Origin: Bicyclus anynana | Lineage: Eukaryota > Arthropoda > Insecta > Lepidoptera > Nymphalidae | Assembly (NCBI RefSeq): GCF_947172395.1 | Contig: NC_069105.1 | Span: 11,429,971-11,493,970, forward strand | DNA length: 64,000 nucleotides | Reading direction: 5' to 3' | In this document: in pieces, positions 1-9,439 of the stretch | Position numbering within the stretch: the first letter of the stretch is position 1 | Layout of the letters: each line of letters opens with the position of its first letter | Notes under the pieces: generated by a model | Seen by the model: the letters and a program-made list of their open reading frames with translations, nothing else | Databases searched by the model: none | What the model was told of the DNA's origin: nothing | Position numbers and translations under genes: made by a program

Positions 1-419
1 ATTTGACTCAAAAACTTTGTAACAAGCGACTGTTAATAGTAAAATTAAGTTGTTTAAAACACTGCGCATCGATTAAAGACGAATATTTTCTGTATTAACA
101 AGCTTGAACTTTTACCTCCATTAATATGTTAAAGAGGCGTCAATTAATTGCTCAACCGTTAAATAATACACTAAAAAAATATAATATTTCTATAAATTGG
201 GTCACCACACGAGCATAGCATCGTAAGTGGCTAATAAATGCTATTCTCATGCGATCCTCAATGCCGTGTGAAGACGCTCTAAATACCGTTCGAGCTAATG
301 TTACTATTGTATGCGTCGGAAACGCCATATTTGAATGCCAAACTTCATAGGAATTATAACTATTTTGAACCGTTAAATAGTAAAATCTGCTGTCCTATTC
401 ACTTCTGGTCTATTAGCCA
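1..419. other. AT-rich stretch, nothing recognised
   Basis: No coding frame, SINE, Helitron terminus or LINE tail could be recognised here. It may be unique intergenic or intronic DNA or a transposon too decayed to read by eye. Confidence 0.4.
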
Positions 420-495
420 CCCAATATAATTAACATGAATAATAAAAATATTATTCATTGATAATGTAGCTTTCTATTGGTGAAAGAATTTTTCA
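420..495 (-). mobile_element. Helitron fragment (H3 family)
   Basis: Contains the ATAATGTAGCTTTC and GGTGAAAGAATTTTTCAA blocks that recur at 37140-37265. This third Helitron-like family (H3) shares the antisense layout of H1 and H2. Both termini are missing, so it is an internal relic, directly followed by the poly-T end of an antisense SINE-A. Confidence 0.5.
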
Positions 496-507
496 AGTCG
501 GTCTATT

Positions 508-813
508 ATTTTTTTTTATTCTCTACAAGTTAGCCCTTGACTACAATCTCACCTGATTGTAAGTGATGATGCAATAAGATGAAAGCGGGCTAACTTGTTA
601 GGAATAGGATGAAATCCACACCCCTTTCGGTTTCTACACGGCATCGCACCGGAACGCTAAATCGCTTGGCGGTACGTTTTTGTCGGTAGGGTGGTAACTA
701 GCCACGGCCGAAACCTCCCACCAGCCAGACCTGGACCAATTAAGAAAACCTCAATCGACCCAGAACCTCCGTCTTGTAAATCCACCGCGCATACCACTGC
801 GCCACGGAGGCCA
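508..813 (-). mobile_element. SINE-A (tRNA-derived SINE), box B damaged
   Basis: SINE-A is the commonest short element here. In the sense orientation it starts GGCCTCCGTGGCGCAGTGG (box A-like), has GGTTCGATCCCCGG (box B-like) about 50 bases later, then a conserved tRNA-unrelated body, and ends in AATAAAAA. It resembles the Metulj-type SINEs of butterflies (family name from memory). This antisense copy runs from a poly-T tract to the GGAGGCC head. The stretch around box B is shortened, so the internal promoter is probably dead. Short open frames on both strands here are by-products of the SINE. Confidence 0.85.
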
Positions 814-925
814 TCAAGTTTCCAGCCTATTCGCTGCAAACAAACAAACAAAAAGAAAAAGAAAACTTTATATACTATTATGTAGAAAAGCTTTTTATAC
901 CAAGTATTCACATAGCATCTACGAA

Positions 926-1113
926 TCTATACTAATATTATACAGCTAAAGAGTTTGTTTGTTTGGTTGAACTCGCTAATCTCAGGAACTACTAGTCCGA
1001 TTTGAAATTTCTTTCTGTGTTAGATAGCCCATTTATCAAGGAAGGCTATATAATTATCCCCGTATTCCTTTGGAAATGGGAATCTTACGGGTGGAAAACG
1101 CGGCGTCAGCTAG
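926..1113 (+). mobile_element. Non-autonomous Helitron (H2 family)
   Basis: H2 begins TCTATACTAATATTATAAAG and ends CTAG, with the hairpin-forming block CGCGGGTGAAACCGCG about a dozen bases before the end. Insertion lies between A and T, as Helitrons require. This copy shows A|TCTATACT at the start and GTCAGCTAG|T at the end. It codes for nothing; such short copies depend on a Rep/helicase encoded elsewhere. Its 3' end faces that of the next element. Confidence 0.85.
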
Positions 1114-1129
1114 TACTATATTAACTAGA

Positions 1130-1325
1130 CTAGCTGATGCCGCGGGGTTTCACTCGCGTGGCTCCCGTTCCTGTAGGAATATGGGAATAATATATAGTCT
1201 ATAGCCTTCCACGATAAATGGTCTATCTAGCACTGAAAGAATTTTCCAAATCGGACCAGTATTTCCTGAGATTAGCGCGTTCAATCAAACAAACAAACTC
1301 TTCAGCTTAATAATATTAGTAAAGA
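1130..1325 (-). mobile_element. Non-autonomous Helitron (H2), inverted partner
   Basis: Antisense H2 copy: CTAGCTGATGCCGCGG at the left end and the TAATATTAGTAAAGA terminus at the right, with the A and T bordering bases in place. Only 16 bases separate its 3' end from that of the sense copy at 926-1113, so the pair can fold into a long stem. Confidence 0.85.
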
Positions 1326-1330
1326 TAAGC

Positions 1331-1738
1331 TCTTTAATCGCATAGTACCTACGAATGCTTGGTATAAAGTTAATTGATCAATAACTCAAAAATCTAGTGT
1401 AAATCATTGATTTCAAAGTCACTGTGTAATTCTAATGCCCATAGCAAATTGTTCTTGATAAAAATGTTTATTGTATAAATTAGTATTTAAAACTACATTC
1501 AGCGGTCAGAGTTCAAAGTCAGTTGCATTTTTTGTGCACGATTTATTACATTATTATATTACATTGGTGTGGAAAATCGTGTTAATGAAATGTATGAGAA
1601 ACATTTACTTATAAGCACATATTTTTCAAAATGGAATGTAATAATAACTTAAAAATTAATTGATATATTTAGTATTAAAAAACGTGGCTCATGTTTTGGA
1701 TCGTACACGAGATCTGTTAACTACTACCCTTAGACCTC
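1331..1738. other. AT-rich stretch, nothing recognised
   Basis: Starts with a short block (around 1350-1370) inversely related to the left flank of the Helitron pair near 891-925. Otherwise no feature is readable. Confidence 0.4.
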
Positions 1739-1812
1739 CTTAATCTGCCCCTGTCGCAAAGTCCGTACTTGACTCTACTAATTATAAACTACCTCCCTGT
1801 CAAATTTAATCT
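1739..1812 (-). repeat. Unclassified two-copy repeat, copy 1
   Basis: Read on the minus strand it matches 21756-21818 over blocks AGGGAGGTAGTTTA, TTAGTAGA and TTTGCGACAGGG. The family is not recognised; probably a diverged transposon. Confidence 0.45.
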
Positions 1813-2149
1813 TTGTACGTCGAGCTGTTTTCGATATTTCGTGATTTCGTGATCACTTTTATACAGGTTGCTGGGAATAAAAAATATTTATTTTGTAAAT
1901 ATTTTTTCCCTTATTATATATATACCTAGCCAAACTTATTCATTGATAAACATCATGAAGTAGCTTACTAGTGAAGTGCGGAGTGCCAGTTGCGATATCT
2001 CATTAATATCGACAGTCTTACCACTACGATTACGTATTTTACAATGCAAGGATATAGATAAAGACGTGTGTTACATAGTCGGAATTATTTGAATTATTTT
2101 GCTTGAAAACATAAAAAGGCTTTTTTTTAATAAAAAAAAAATAGTTATC

Positions 2150-2440
2150 CAGTATGACCCATATGTCGACAAATGTGGACTTGTCAACACCTTGAAGTTA
2201 TGAGAACTACTCTGCAACACTCTGTATAATGAAAGTTGACTTATGAGCAAGTGTTCTTAGACATGTTTAATGAAAATCGGTTGAGCCGTTTAAAGTTATA
2301 GAGGTTGAAAGTGGAGAAGAACAACCGAATGTCTGCAAATATACTCGAGTGGGGTCTCAAATGAAAGCGCACTGAAAGAGAATATTGATGACTTCATCGA
2401 GAGTGAAATGAATAATTTTATGACCTACGCGGGTTTTCCA
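2150..2440 (+). repeat. Diverged unclassified interspersed repeat
   Basis: The stretch with ATCGGTTGAGCCGTTTAAAG and GAGTGGGGTCTCAAATGAAAG has the phrasing of interspersed repeats I have seen in insect genomes, but I cannot name the family or place its ends. No coding frame is present. Confidence 0.3.
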
Positions 2441-2448
2441 AAATTTTC

Positions 2449-2682
2449 ATCATCATCATCATCATATCAGCCGATGGACGTCCACTGCAGGACTTCCAAA
2501 CATCACGATACTGAGCCACCTGCTTCCAGCAAATCCCTGCGACTCGCTTGATGTCGTCAGTCCACCTGGTGGGGGGTCGACCAATACTGCGCTTACTAGT
2601 GCGGGGTCGCCATTCTAGCACTTTGGGACTCCAACGTCCATCGGCTCTTCGAACTATGTGCTTTACTTCAGCTTCGCAACTA
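2449..2682 (-). mobile_element. RTE-clade LINE 3' end
   Basis: 5'-truncated LINE. On the minus strand it encodes the end of an RTE-type reverse transcriptase, recognisable from GRPPTRWTDDIKRVAG followed by VAQ-R-WKS spacing. After the stop comes the short 3' UTR (CAGTGGACGTCCATCGGCTG) and an (ATG)n tail, seen here as CATCATCATCATC at the left edge. Several other fragments of this family follow. The whole upstream ORF is absent, as usual for incomplete target-primed insertions. Confidence 0.8.
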
Positions 2683-2810
2683 GTTGAAAAAAAATTTCAT
2701 TTTTTTATATTAGTATAGAAAAAAAAACTTCAGCGCACTAAGCCCGTTAACCCGTGTTAGAGCTGCATGGTGAATCTAAATTCCAAATCATGGTCTCTTA
2801 TTAGGAAGTA

Positions 2811-3187
2811 TCCTAGTAATATTATAAACGTAAAAGTTTGTATGGATATTTGGATGTTTATTACTCTTTAACGCCGCTACTACTGAAGCGTTTTGGCTGA
2901 AATTTGGAATGAAAATAGATTTTTTTCTGGATTAACACATAGACTTTTCATCCCGATAAAAACCATGGTTTCCCGAGATTTGCGAAAACTGATGATTATG
3001 ATGATATGAACGTTTGTTACTCATTCACGCCTCGATTACTGAACCGAATTAGCTGAAACTTGGTATTGAGATATATTATAGCCTGCATAAACACATAGGC
3101 TACTTTTTATCCCGGAAAACTTCATGGTTCCCGAGGGATTTGTGAAAAACTAAATTCCACGCGGACGAAGTCGCGGGCGTCCGCTAG
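2811..3187 (+). mobile_element. Helitron (H1 family), long subfamily
   Basis: H1 starts TCCTACTAATATTATAAAC and ends with the hairpin GCGGGCGTCCGC directly followed by TAG|T. This copy has A|TCCTAGTAATATT and GTCCGCTAG|T. At 377 bases it is about 170 longer than the usual H1 copies because the middle block (start of ORF-less body through TTTATCCCG) occurs twice. A near-identical architecture is at 43872-44247, so this is a real subfamily, not a local accident. Confidence 0.85.
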
Positions 3188-3467
3188 TGTGATATAAAAA
3201 CATTGATTGTTTATAATGATGATGACCTTATAAGAATATAAAAAACCGATTTTTTATATAAAAGGGCCTTCATTTCAAGAAACATTTAATAAGCACATAA
3301 GATTTCATTAAACTCAACGGTGCCTCGAATTTGAACTTGTGACCCCTTGGTAAATAATACATGGGCTCTAAGTGCTAGGTCGTCACGAATCAATTATAAT
3401 GTGACGTACAAACAGACAGATTGCCGCCACAGTATAGCTAGCAAATAGTATTCTTTAAAATGTATTT
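3188..3467. other. Stretch with nothing recognised
   Basis: No transposon terminus or coding frame is visible between the Helitron and the MITE-like element. Confidence 0.4.
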
Positions 3468-3831
3468 AACCGACTTCAAAAAAAATGAGGAGAAGGTTTT
3501 CAATTGGTTGGATTTTTATAGGTATACTAGCTGGCGCCGCGCGGTTTCAGCCGCGTGGTTTCCGTTTCCGTACCGGGATAATATATAGCCTATAGCCTTC
3601 CTAGATAAATGGGCTATATAACACTGAAATAATTTTTCAAATCGGACCAGTAGTTCCTAAGATTAGCGCGTTCAATCAAACAAACAAACAAACTCTTCAG
3701 CTTTATAATATTAGTATAGATTTACCGTTTACTCGAAGATCGCTTCCAAATTGATTAGATAATAAGACATTCGATGTTATTTTTCGCATTTTGGTTTAGT
3801 AGAAACATTTTTTGTGATTTTGAAGTCGGTT
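3468..3831. mobile_element. MITE with AACCGACTTCAAAA termini, split by a Helitron
   Basis: Inverted termini AACCGACTTCAAAA (3468-3481) and TTTTGAAGTCGGTT (3818-3831) enclose this element. An H2 Helitron sits inside at 3527-3720, leaving about 170 bases of MITE sequence. A second copy is at 34364-34570. The superfamily is not evident; no clear target duplication was found. Confidence 0.6.
3527..3720 (-). mobile_element. Helitron (H2) nested in the MITE
   Basis: Antisense H2: A|CTAGCTGGCGCCGCGCGG at the left and TTAGTATAGA|T at the right. Full length. It is younger than the MITE it interrupts. Confidence 0.85.
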
Positions 3832-3988
3832 GTATTTTTTTTTAATTCTTAATGTAATTTTTTGAACTGGTTGACGTAGGATTATAAATAACTGTTTTCC
3901 ACTTAATTGGGACATTTGCACGTTCGTCCAACTTTTATTTCTCCCGGGTAGATTCCGTCCTCGTGAGAATATAGGAATAAAATATATT
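3832..3988. other. Short stretch with nothing recognised
   Basis: AT-rich sequence between the MITE end and an RTE fragment; no feature was recognised. Confidence 0.4.
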
Positions 3989-4165
3989 GTTGGTCGACCT
4001 AGCATTATGTTGACCCCCGACATTAATCGGGTTGCAGGCAGCTGCTGGATGGTGGTGGCTCGAGACCTTCGTGATTGGAAGTCCATGCAAGAAGCCTATG
4101 CTCAGTAAGTAATCGTCCTGCACCTGCCTGCACCAGGATATCCATCATCATCATTACCAGGTCCT
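3989..4165 (+). mobile_element. RTE-clade LINE C-terminus, second subfamily
   Basis: The plus strand encodes GRPS followed by DINRVAGSCWMVVARDLRDW and then KSMQEAYAQ before a TAA at 4106-4108. The DI-RVAG...W..VA.D...WKS..EAY pattern is that of the RTE reverse-transcriptase tail. The 3' region ends in CATCATCATCATTACC. It differs from the 2449-2682 fragment in its UTR, so it is a separate subfamily. Confidence 0.65.
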
Positions 4166-4252
4166 GATGATGATGACCTACATGTAATTGCGAAACTCTG
4201 GAAAACCAAGTTATAGCGATATGACATAAGTCAATTAATAAAATGAAATAAC

Positions 4253-4549
4253 TTTTTTTTATTCTTTACAAGCTAACCTTTGGCTACAATCTCACCTGAC
4301 GATAAGTGATGATGCAATCTAAGATGGAAGCGGGCTAACTTGTTAGGAAGATGATGACAATGCACACCCCTTTCGGTTTCTACACGACATCGTACCGGAA
4401 CGCTAAATTGCTACCCTAACTAACTAGCCCATACTACTACTAGCCAGACCTGGACCAATTAAGAAAACCTCATTCAGCCCAGCCAGGGACGAACCCAGAA
4501 CCTTCTTCTTGTAAATCCATCGCGCACACCACTGCGCCACGGAGGCCGT
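4253..4549 (-). mobile_element. SINE-A, near full length
   Basis: Antisense copy from the poly-T tail (TTTTTTTTATTCTTTAC) to GCGCCACGGAGGCCGTC. The box B region is altered (GGGACGAACCC instead of GGGATCGAACCC), so transcription from it is doubtful. Confidence 0.85.
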
Positions 4550-4610
4550 CTGCTCTAAGGTATAATGTTTATATTAGTGTTGGCATTAATTAAGCTCTTA
4601 TTGCCAACAT

Positions 4611-4790
4611 TAAAATAACACTTACAAAAGAAGTTGCCATGGAAACGAACGATATCACAGCGATGTAACTTCACATAATGCAAGGGCTGTGCCCAGTCTA
4701 GCGGTAATAACACATCAATGGCTGCCACAGTGACCCGTTGGGCAGATATTACTCATATACATTGATTTCGCAAACCGTTTTAATGTTACC
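4611..4790 (+). repeat. Diverged copy of the 30-kb repeat module
   Basis: GAAGTTGCCATGGAAACGAA and downstream ATGCAAGGGCTGTGCCCAG resemble AGTTGCCATAGAAACGAGC and ATGCTATGGCTGAGCACA at 30190-30255. Alignment by eye supports shared descent over roughly 100 bases. The family is unknown. Confidence 0.4.
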
Positions 4791-5136
4791 TATTGTAAAA
4801 CAAGTTTCCATCATCCCGCTACGCCCATATTATGCATAAAATATTATACCATTACTACTGGTACATGGTATGCATACGGATCGAGAATAAAGTGAGAAAA
4901 GTCACTCGAAATTCGACATCAAAGTTTACGATTGTCTCGTTTCCAATTAGTATTACGTAAGAGACTAGTAATGTTTGATACAGTGGTGAGTAGAAAAGTA
5001 TATAAAAATGTTTTTTTTAAATGTCTATACTGAATAATAAAAGTAGGCCTTATTACTCAGATAAAACGAATATGTATTTTTTTTCATTCTAATAAAAGAA
5101 TATTTGCCAAATCTTTTAAATATACTCGTAGGTAAC

Positions 5137-5203
5137 CAATATTCTCTTTCCCCTTCAATTGGTCGGAGAAGACTGTGTTAGGAGTCGGTACGACAATAAT
5201 AAG
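5137..5203 (-). mobile_element. SINE-C 3' fragment
   Basis: SINE-C is a third tRNA-like family (sense head AGCCTCAATAGCTCAACG, box B-like GGTTCGAT). This antisense piece holds only its tail, CCCCTTCAATTGGTCGG to GTCGGTACGACAAT, matching 47660-47710. Confidence 0.5.
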
Positions 5204-5221
5204 TACAAAAGTATATTATAA

Positions 5222-5362
5222 CTAGCGTAAGCCTGCGAATAAGTTCGGTTTTTTACAAATCCACAGGAACGGTATTTTTTCTGGTTAATAATAGCCTAGT
5301 TCTACCAAACCTCTATACCGAATATTATCCAAATTGATTTAATTTAGCTGTTTAGCCGTGAA
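5222..5362 (-). mobile_element. Helitron (H1-related), truncated
   Basis: Begins A|CTAGCG at the left, then keeps the CCACAGGAACGG and TTTAGCTGTTTAGCCGTGAAA blocks also seen in the element at 9865-10043. The 5' terminus (right side) is missing; it stops where a GGCGTATCTAGGG block starts. Confidence 0.6.
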
Positions 5363-5363
5363 A

Positions 5364-5412
5364 CATTGGCGTATCTAGGGTTATTTCCTGGTGGGGGGAG
5401 GGCGGCGAAATG
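5364..5412 (+). mobile_element. Possible hAT-type element fragment
   Basis: ATTGGCGTATCTAGGGTTAT followed by a G-rich run resembles the end of insect hAT-type elements (usually CAGTGGCGTA). No partner terminus or target duplication was found, so this is weak. Confidence 0.25.
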
Positions 5413-5578
5413 AGCAGAGTCCACTCAATATAAAAATTCGTACACTATTTACAGATTTTACAATATTAGCCTCTGAAACGGTTTGTCTGCTTTTTATATA
5501 TTTGGTAGCCATCAGTATAAATATCAAACTATTTTTCAAAATTTTCTCCCTCTTTTATTATTTCATATTAATTTGAAG

Positions 5579-5886
5579 AGCTGTGATAGCCAAGTGGATA
5601 TGACCTCTGCCTCCGATTCCGGAGGGTGTGGGTTCGAATCCACTCCGGGGCATGCACCTCCAACTTTTCAGTTGTGTGCATTTTAAGAAATTAAATATCA
5701 CGTGTCTAAATCGGTGAAGGTAAACATCGTGAGGAAACCTGCATACTTGAGAATTATCTTAATTCTCTGCGTGTGTGAAGTCTGCCAATCCGCATTGGGC
5801 GAGCGTGGTGGACTATTGGCCTAACCCCTCTCATTCTGAGAGGAGACTCGAGCTCAGCAGTGAGCCGAATATGGGTTGATGACGAT
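5579..5886 (+). mobile_element. SINE-B (tRNA-derived SINE), full length
   Basis: SINE-B starts with a box A-like GTGATAGCCCAGTGGATATG, has box B-like GGGTTCGAATCC about 45 bases on, a tRNA-unrelated body (TGAGGAAACCTGCAT, GTGAAGTCTGCCAATCCGCA) and ends GGGTTGAT plus (GAT)n, a simple-repeat tail instead of poly-A. This copy is complete from GCTGTGATAGCC to GGGTTGATGACGAT. The (GAT)n end resembles the (ATG)n end of the RTE LINEs here, so RTE machinery may mobilise it; that is inference. Confidence 0.85.
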
Positions 5887-6109
5887 CAATTTGAACGATT
5901 TTTGTGTATTTTGGCGTCTATAAGTTTTCATTAAAATATTTCTGAAGCAAATAGTAGTGGCTTTGACATTGAGAAAATTTTTTAGGGTACATTGCAAAAG
6001 CGGTGATGGGAAATTCTTGCTATTGTATATTTTGGTCGTAATAATAAATTGATGAAATAATAACCAAAACCGAAACATGATACCCAGACACCGATCTCAT
6101 TTTAATGAT

Positions 6110-6260
6110 TGGGAGCCTGCGGAAACCAGACTTACCTCATTTTATTATTGTCTGAAATTTTAACAGTCTATGCTTCCAACCAGTGGTTGAGCCATTCCAG
6201 AAATTACCCCGGACAAACAGAAAGACAGGCAGAAAGACAAAAATTTTAAAAAGCTTGATT
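6110..6260. repeat. Fragment of an interspersed repeat
   Basis: ACCCCGGACAAACAGAAAGA followed by GACAAAAATTTTAAAAAG is a familiar tail-like phrase of an abundant lepidopteran repeat. Class and ends are not determinable. Confidence 0.35.
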
Positions 6261-6524
6261 AATTTTTAGTATCGAGTAAATAACTATATATAAGCATTAG
6301 AGAAAACAGGGTTATCTTTTAATTATATGTATTGATTATTATTTTCATAAAAATGAAAAATTGACCTCGGAGAAAAAAAAAATCGTAGAGCAATTAGCAA
6401 TTTTGTATTAACCTCAATACAGATTTGAATGATGAAAGTACGTTTTATAGGAATTTTATCCATTTTTCTGTGTAGCACACGCATGTTCTTAGTTCATTTG
6501 AACTAAGATATCAATTAAGTAATC

Positions 6525-6640
6525 TTTACTAATATTATAAAGAGTTAAAGTATGTAGTATTTCAAGGGGTAATCTCTGTATCGACTAAACCGATTTTGAA
6601 AATTCTTACAACACCACAAATTTTATATATAAAAAATATT
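6525..6640 (+). mobile_element. Helitron 5' end fragment
   Basis: ACTAATATTATAAAGAGTTA opens the fragment, followed by a diverged body containing ACTAAACCGATTTTGAAAAT. No 3' CTAG end is seen. Confidence 0.4.
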
Positions 6641-6714
6641 GTTATGTTGGCCAAAAACTAGGTGGTAATTATTCATTTGTAAATATAAAAGTATATTTGA
6701 TTACAACTGAGGCA

Positions 6715-6785
6715 ACTGAAGGTATTGGTTCCAAGCGCGACTTAATCTGAGAAGAGCCAACAACAAACTCTACCAGGTTTTTTTA
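6715..6785 (-). mobile_element. LINE 3'-UTR scrap (CR1/Jockey type)
   Basis: GAGAAGAGCC then ACAACAAACTCT match the antisense LINE tail at 29590-29740. Only about 60 bases remain. Confidence 0.4.
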
Positions 6786-6861
6786 CTAGCACCGTCTCAC
6801 AATTACCAATAAAAACTTAGTACTTAGTTAAATAGTTAGTTCTGCATGATCGAATCAAAAA

Positions 6862-7123
6862 TGAGGAGATCCACAGAAGAATCAAAGTCGAAACCGATAT
6901 AGCTCAACGAGTCGCGATGCACATAGTTCGAAGAGCCACTGGACGTTGGGGTCCCAAGGTGTTGGAATGTCGACGCTGCAATAGAAAGCGCAGCGTTGGT
7001 CGACCATCAGGTGAGCTGACGACATCAAGCGAGTCGCAGGGATTCGCTGGATGCAGGCGGCTCTGGATCGTGATGTTTGGAAGGCCTATGTCCTGCAGTG
7101 GACGTCCATCGGCTGACATGACT
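6862..7123 (+). mobile_element. RTE-clade LINE 3' end
   Basis: Sense fragment from CATAGTTCGAAGAGCCACTG through GGTCGACCATCAGGTGAGCTG to GTGGACGTCCATCGGCTGAC. In the coding frame it reads HIVRRATGRWGPKVLE and then is broken by frameshifts. It has lost the (ATG)n tail apart from GACATGAC. Confidence 0.75.
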
Positions 7124-7547
7124 CAGTTAAAATTTAACCATAATCTTTTTTTATTCTATAGTAATGTCAACTTAACTCCGCAACGTACTTTACTTCTTGC
7201 AATATTAAGAATTATTTACGACTTACCAACTTTACCATATATGGCAATCATTTGAAATTAGTTTTGAAAGTCCTGTTAACCTTTTTTTTACAATGTTGCC
7301 ATGTTAAACAGGATTCATTAAATAGATTTGTAATTGACATTTTATCGATAGTGGAAGGTATTTTTACGTCAATAAATGACATTAATTCAGCTCAGTCTTT
7401 TTCTTTTCATCAAATTTATAGTTAGAACCCAAAGGACAAAAGCCCTCTAAAAGCACCCTACGACTACGAGGTCCTGAATAAGTTTGTTAACATGTACTCG
7501 TAATAAACCTACCAACCCGCATTGTGGTGATTAATATTTTATTATAT
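7124..7547. other. AT-rich stretch, nothing recognised
   Basis: No coding frame or transposon terminus is evident. Confidence 0.4.
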
Positions 7548-7620
7548 TCAGAGGCACAATTACCCGCCCACTTTAATATGGCGCGAGTATATTAAACTGG
7601 GCGGATAATTGGGCCTCTGA
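7548..7620. mobile_element. 73-bp foldback MITE
   Basis: Arms 7548-7579 and 7589-7620 are inverted repeats with few mismatches around a 9-base loop; the outer ends read TCAGAGGC and GCCTCTGA. The size and fold fit a minimal MITE. No target duplication was identified. Confidence 0.6.
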
Positions 7621-7788
7621 GTATATTTAAGTGACAATACGAGTACAAACAAAATCCGAATGTAGGTATCTTTATTCCGAATTAGTGCTTTTAACATTGA
7701 CCGTGTTTGCACAATGCTATTATAAAATTTTCCTTTATGAACTTAATCTGAAATACAAAAAATAACACATTATGACTTATATAATATT

Positions 7789-7880
7789 GACGGCCTCCGT
7801 GGCGCAGTGGTTTGCGCGGTGAATTTACAAGAAGGAGGTCTTAGGTTCGATCCTCGGCTGGGCCGATTGAGAAATGCTTT
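7789..7880 (+). mobile_element. SINE-A head only
   Basis: TGACGGCCTCCGTGGCGCAG through GGTTCGATCCTCGGCTGGGC. Both promoter-like boxes are intact but the copy ends after about 90 bases, without body or tail. It looks tRNA-like, but there is no foldable complete cloverleaf. Confidence 0.75.
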
Positions 7881-8026
7881 CTCTCACCAGAATGACTAAG
7901 AAATGTAAAGGAAGAAAATATCAATGGTAGTAGGGTAGTCTTAAAATACGTCACCTTTGTTCATTAAGCGGACACAATTCTATATCCCACAACCTGATAA
8001 AGCACAGGATGTTCCTCAACATACGT

Positions 8027-8076
8027 TTACATAAACTATACTGTTATATATATATATAACAGTATAGTTTATGTAA
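8027..8076. repeat. Perfect 50-bp palindrome
   Basis: TTACATAAACTATACTG at the left and its exact complement at the right meet at an alternating TA centre (8042-8058). All 25 base pairs match. It directly abuts the 5' breakpoint of the LINE fragment that follows, so it may have arisen in that insertion or be a cruciform-forming AT repeat. Confidence 0.9.
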
Positions 8077-8077
8077 G

Positions 8078-8590
8078 ATAAAATATTAATTTGTACAAAC
8101 GAAAAGGAGATTTAAACCCACGTCTTACTAGACACGGGCATAAGTTAGTTATTTCTGAATATCGTCTCCAAAGAGTAAAAAAATCTTTTGTGGGTTTGGG
8201 TGTACTCTTCTATAACAAGATCCCCAAGACTGTGATGGACTTGCCAATGCACAACTTTAAGCAATGTGTTAAAAAACATTTACTTAGTCGAGGTTACTAC
8301 ACTATTGATGAGTTCCTTAACGTCAAAGGTGCTTGGAGGCCATTGGATCAGCTTCCACCTTCACACAGGAAATAAAACTATAAGAAATTGTAATTTAATT
8401 GTTATCAAATGTAAATTGTAATACTGTACGACTTTTTCAAAAGAGCAACTGTTGAGTTTCTTGCCGGTATCTTCTCAGCAGAACCTGCCTTCCGAACCGG
8501 TGGTAGAATCTTTACAAATAGTCAACTGACGTGTCAAAAGTGCTTGTAAACTGAGCCTACTTGAAATAAATGAATTTTGAATTCAAATCC
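8078..8590 (+). mobile_element. CR1/Jockey-type LINE: last exon of ORF2 and 3' UTR
   Basis: A frame open from about 8082 to the TAA at 8373 encodes the end of a LINE reverse transcriptase: LVISEYRLQRVKKSFVG, then LFYNKIPKTVMDLP and a basic helix ending in a YYTIDEFL block. This C-terminal region is typical of insect CR1/Daphne/Jockey-like ORF2 proteins; the polymerase core is missing. The 3' UTR carries GCAACTGTTGAGTTTCTTGC and GTGTCAAAAGTGCTTGTAAA and ends in TGAATTTTGAATT. A stop upstream at 8079 marks the truncation point. This is a non-functional 5'-truncated insertion, not a host gene. Confidence 0.8.
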
Positions 8591-9439
8591 TCAGTATTCT
8601 TAATGATCATATATAATTATGTAAATTTATTTTAACATAGATTACAAAAGTAACTTTAAACAAAAATGATCGAGATATATAATAAATAATTTAAAAAAAC
8701 ACCAATTTATTATGTTACACCATCACACAACATAATACACTCAGATACAAAAGTGATTATTGAATGTCATTATTGACAATACCGTTCTTTGAAATATAGA
8801 TTTTTTTATTTTAATAAAAGGTAGAATTTCAATTAATAGCGACTACTAATATAATATTCAATTCTGTCTTTTTACAATTTTTTTTAAATGGATCACATAA
8901 TTGCAATTGGATAAATGGTACACACCTAATAATTATCGTAAAGGCAATTTTGACTAAGCCTATCACAGTTAAAAATAATAAATTAACACAGTTTTAAAAA
9001 TTACCTATTCAAGACATAATGGGCATTTATACTATGTTTTTACGATGTATATGTATTTTTTTGCCTAAATCAATTAGAACGATTCTTTTGTTATATCCCA
9101 TCAAGGTTATTTATTCACAGTGGTTCCGTATGAATTTGGCCAAGATTCGATAAAGATCTGCTGATATAGAGGATGGATCTTTTAATAGACAATAGCAAAA
9201 CGTTTTATATTATTCTAATTATGTATTGCAGTAGATTCTTAAATGAGGCATGTTTAACTTTATCTACGAGTAACCATAAGATGCGCGTTACGGGATATCT
9301 TGTATAGCCCTAAATGATATAATAATTGTCGATCAGTATTGTAGAGCAGCCCATGATGCTAAAAATGTACTTACTTGAGCGTTGTGGGGCGCTATAAGAT
9401 TTGATAGATTAGATGATAGGAAGAATTTCTAGTTTATAT
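8591..9439. other. AT-rich stretch, nothing recognised
   Basis: About 850 bases without a readable transposon end or coding frame. Candidate unique sequence. Confidence 0.4.

Noticed and set aside
6917..7255. Gene from the 112-codon frame, the longest in the window
   Set aside because: The first two thirds are RTE LINE sequence in a mixed frame; the rest is AT-rich translation.
7789..7880. tRNA gene from the box A and box B-like motifs
   Set aside because: The same motif pair recurs in more than ten SINE-A copies with a common tRNA-unrelated body, and a full cloverleaf cannot be drawn.
8091..8375. Host gene of 94 codons
   Set aside because: The protein is the C-terminus of a LINE reverse transcriptase followed by the LINE 3' UTR, and has an upstream stop in frame.
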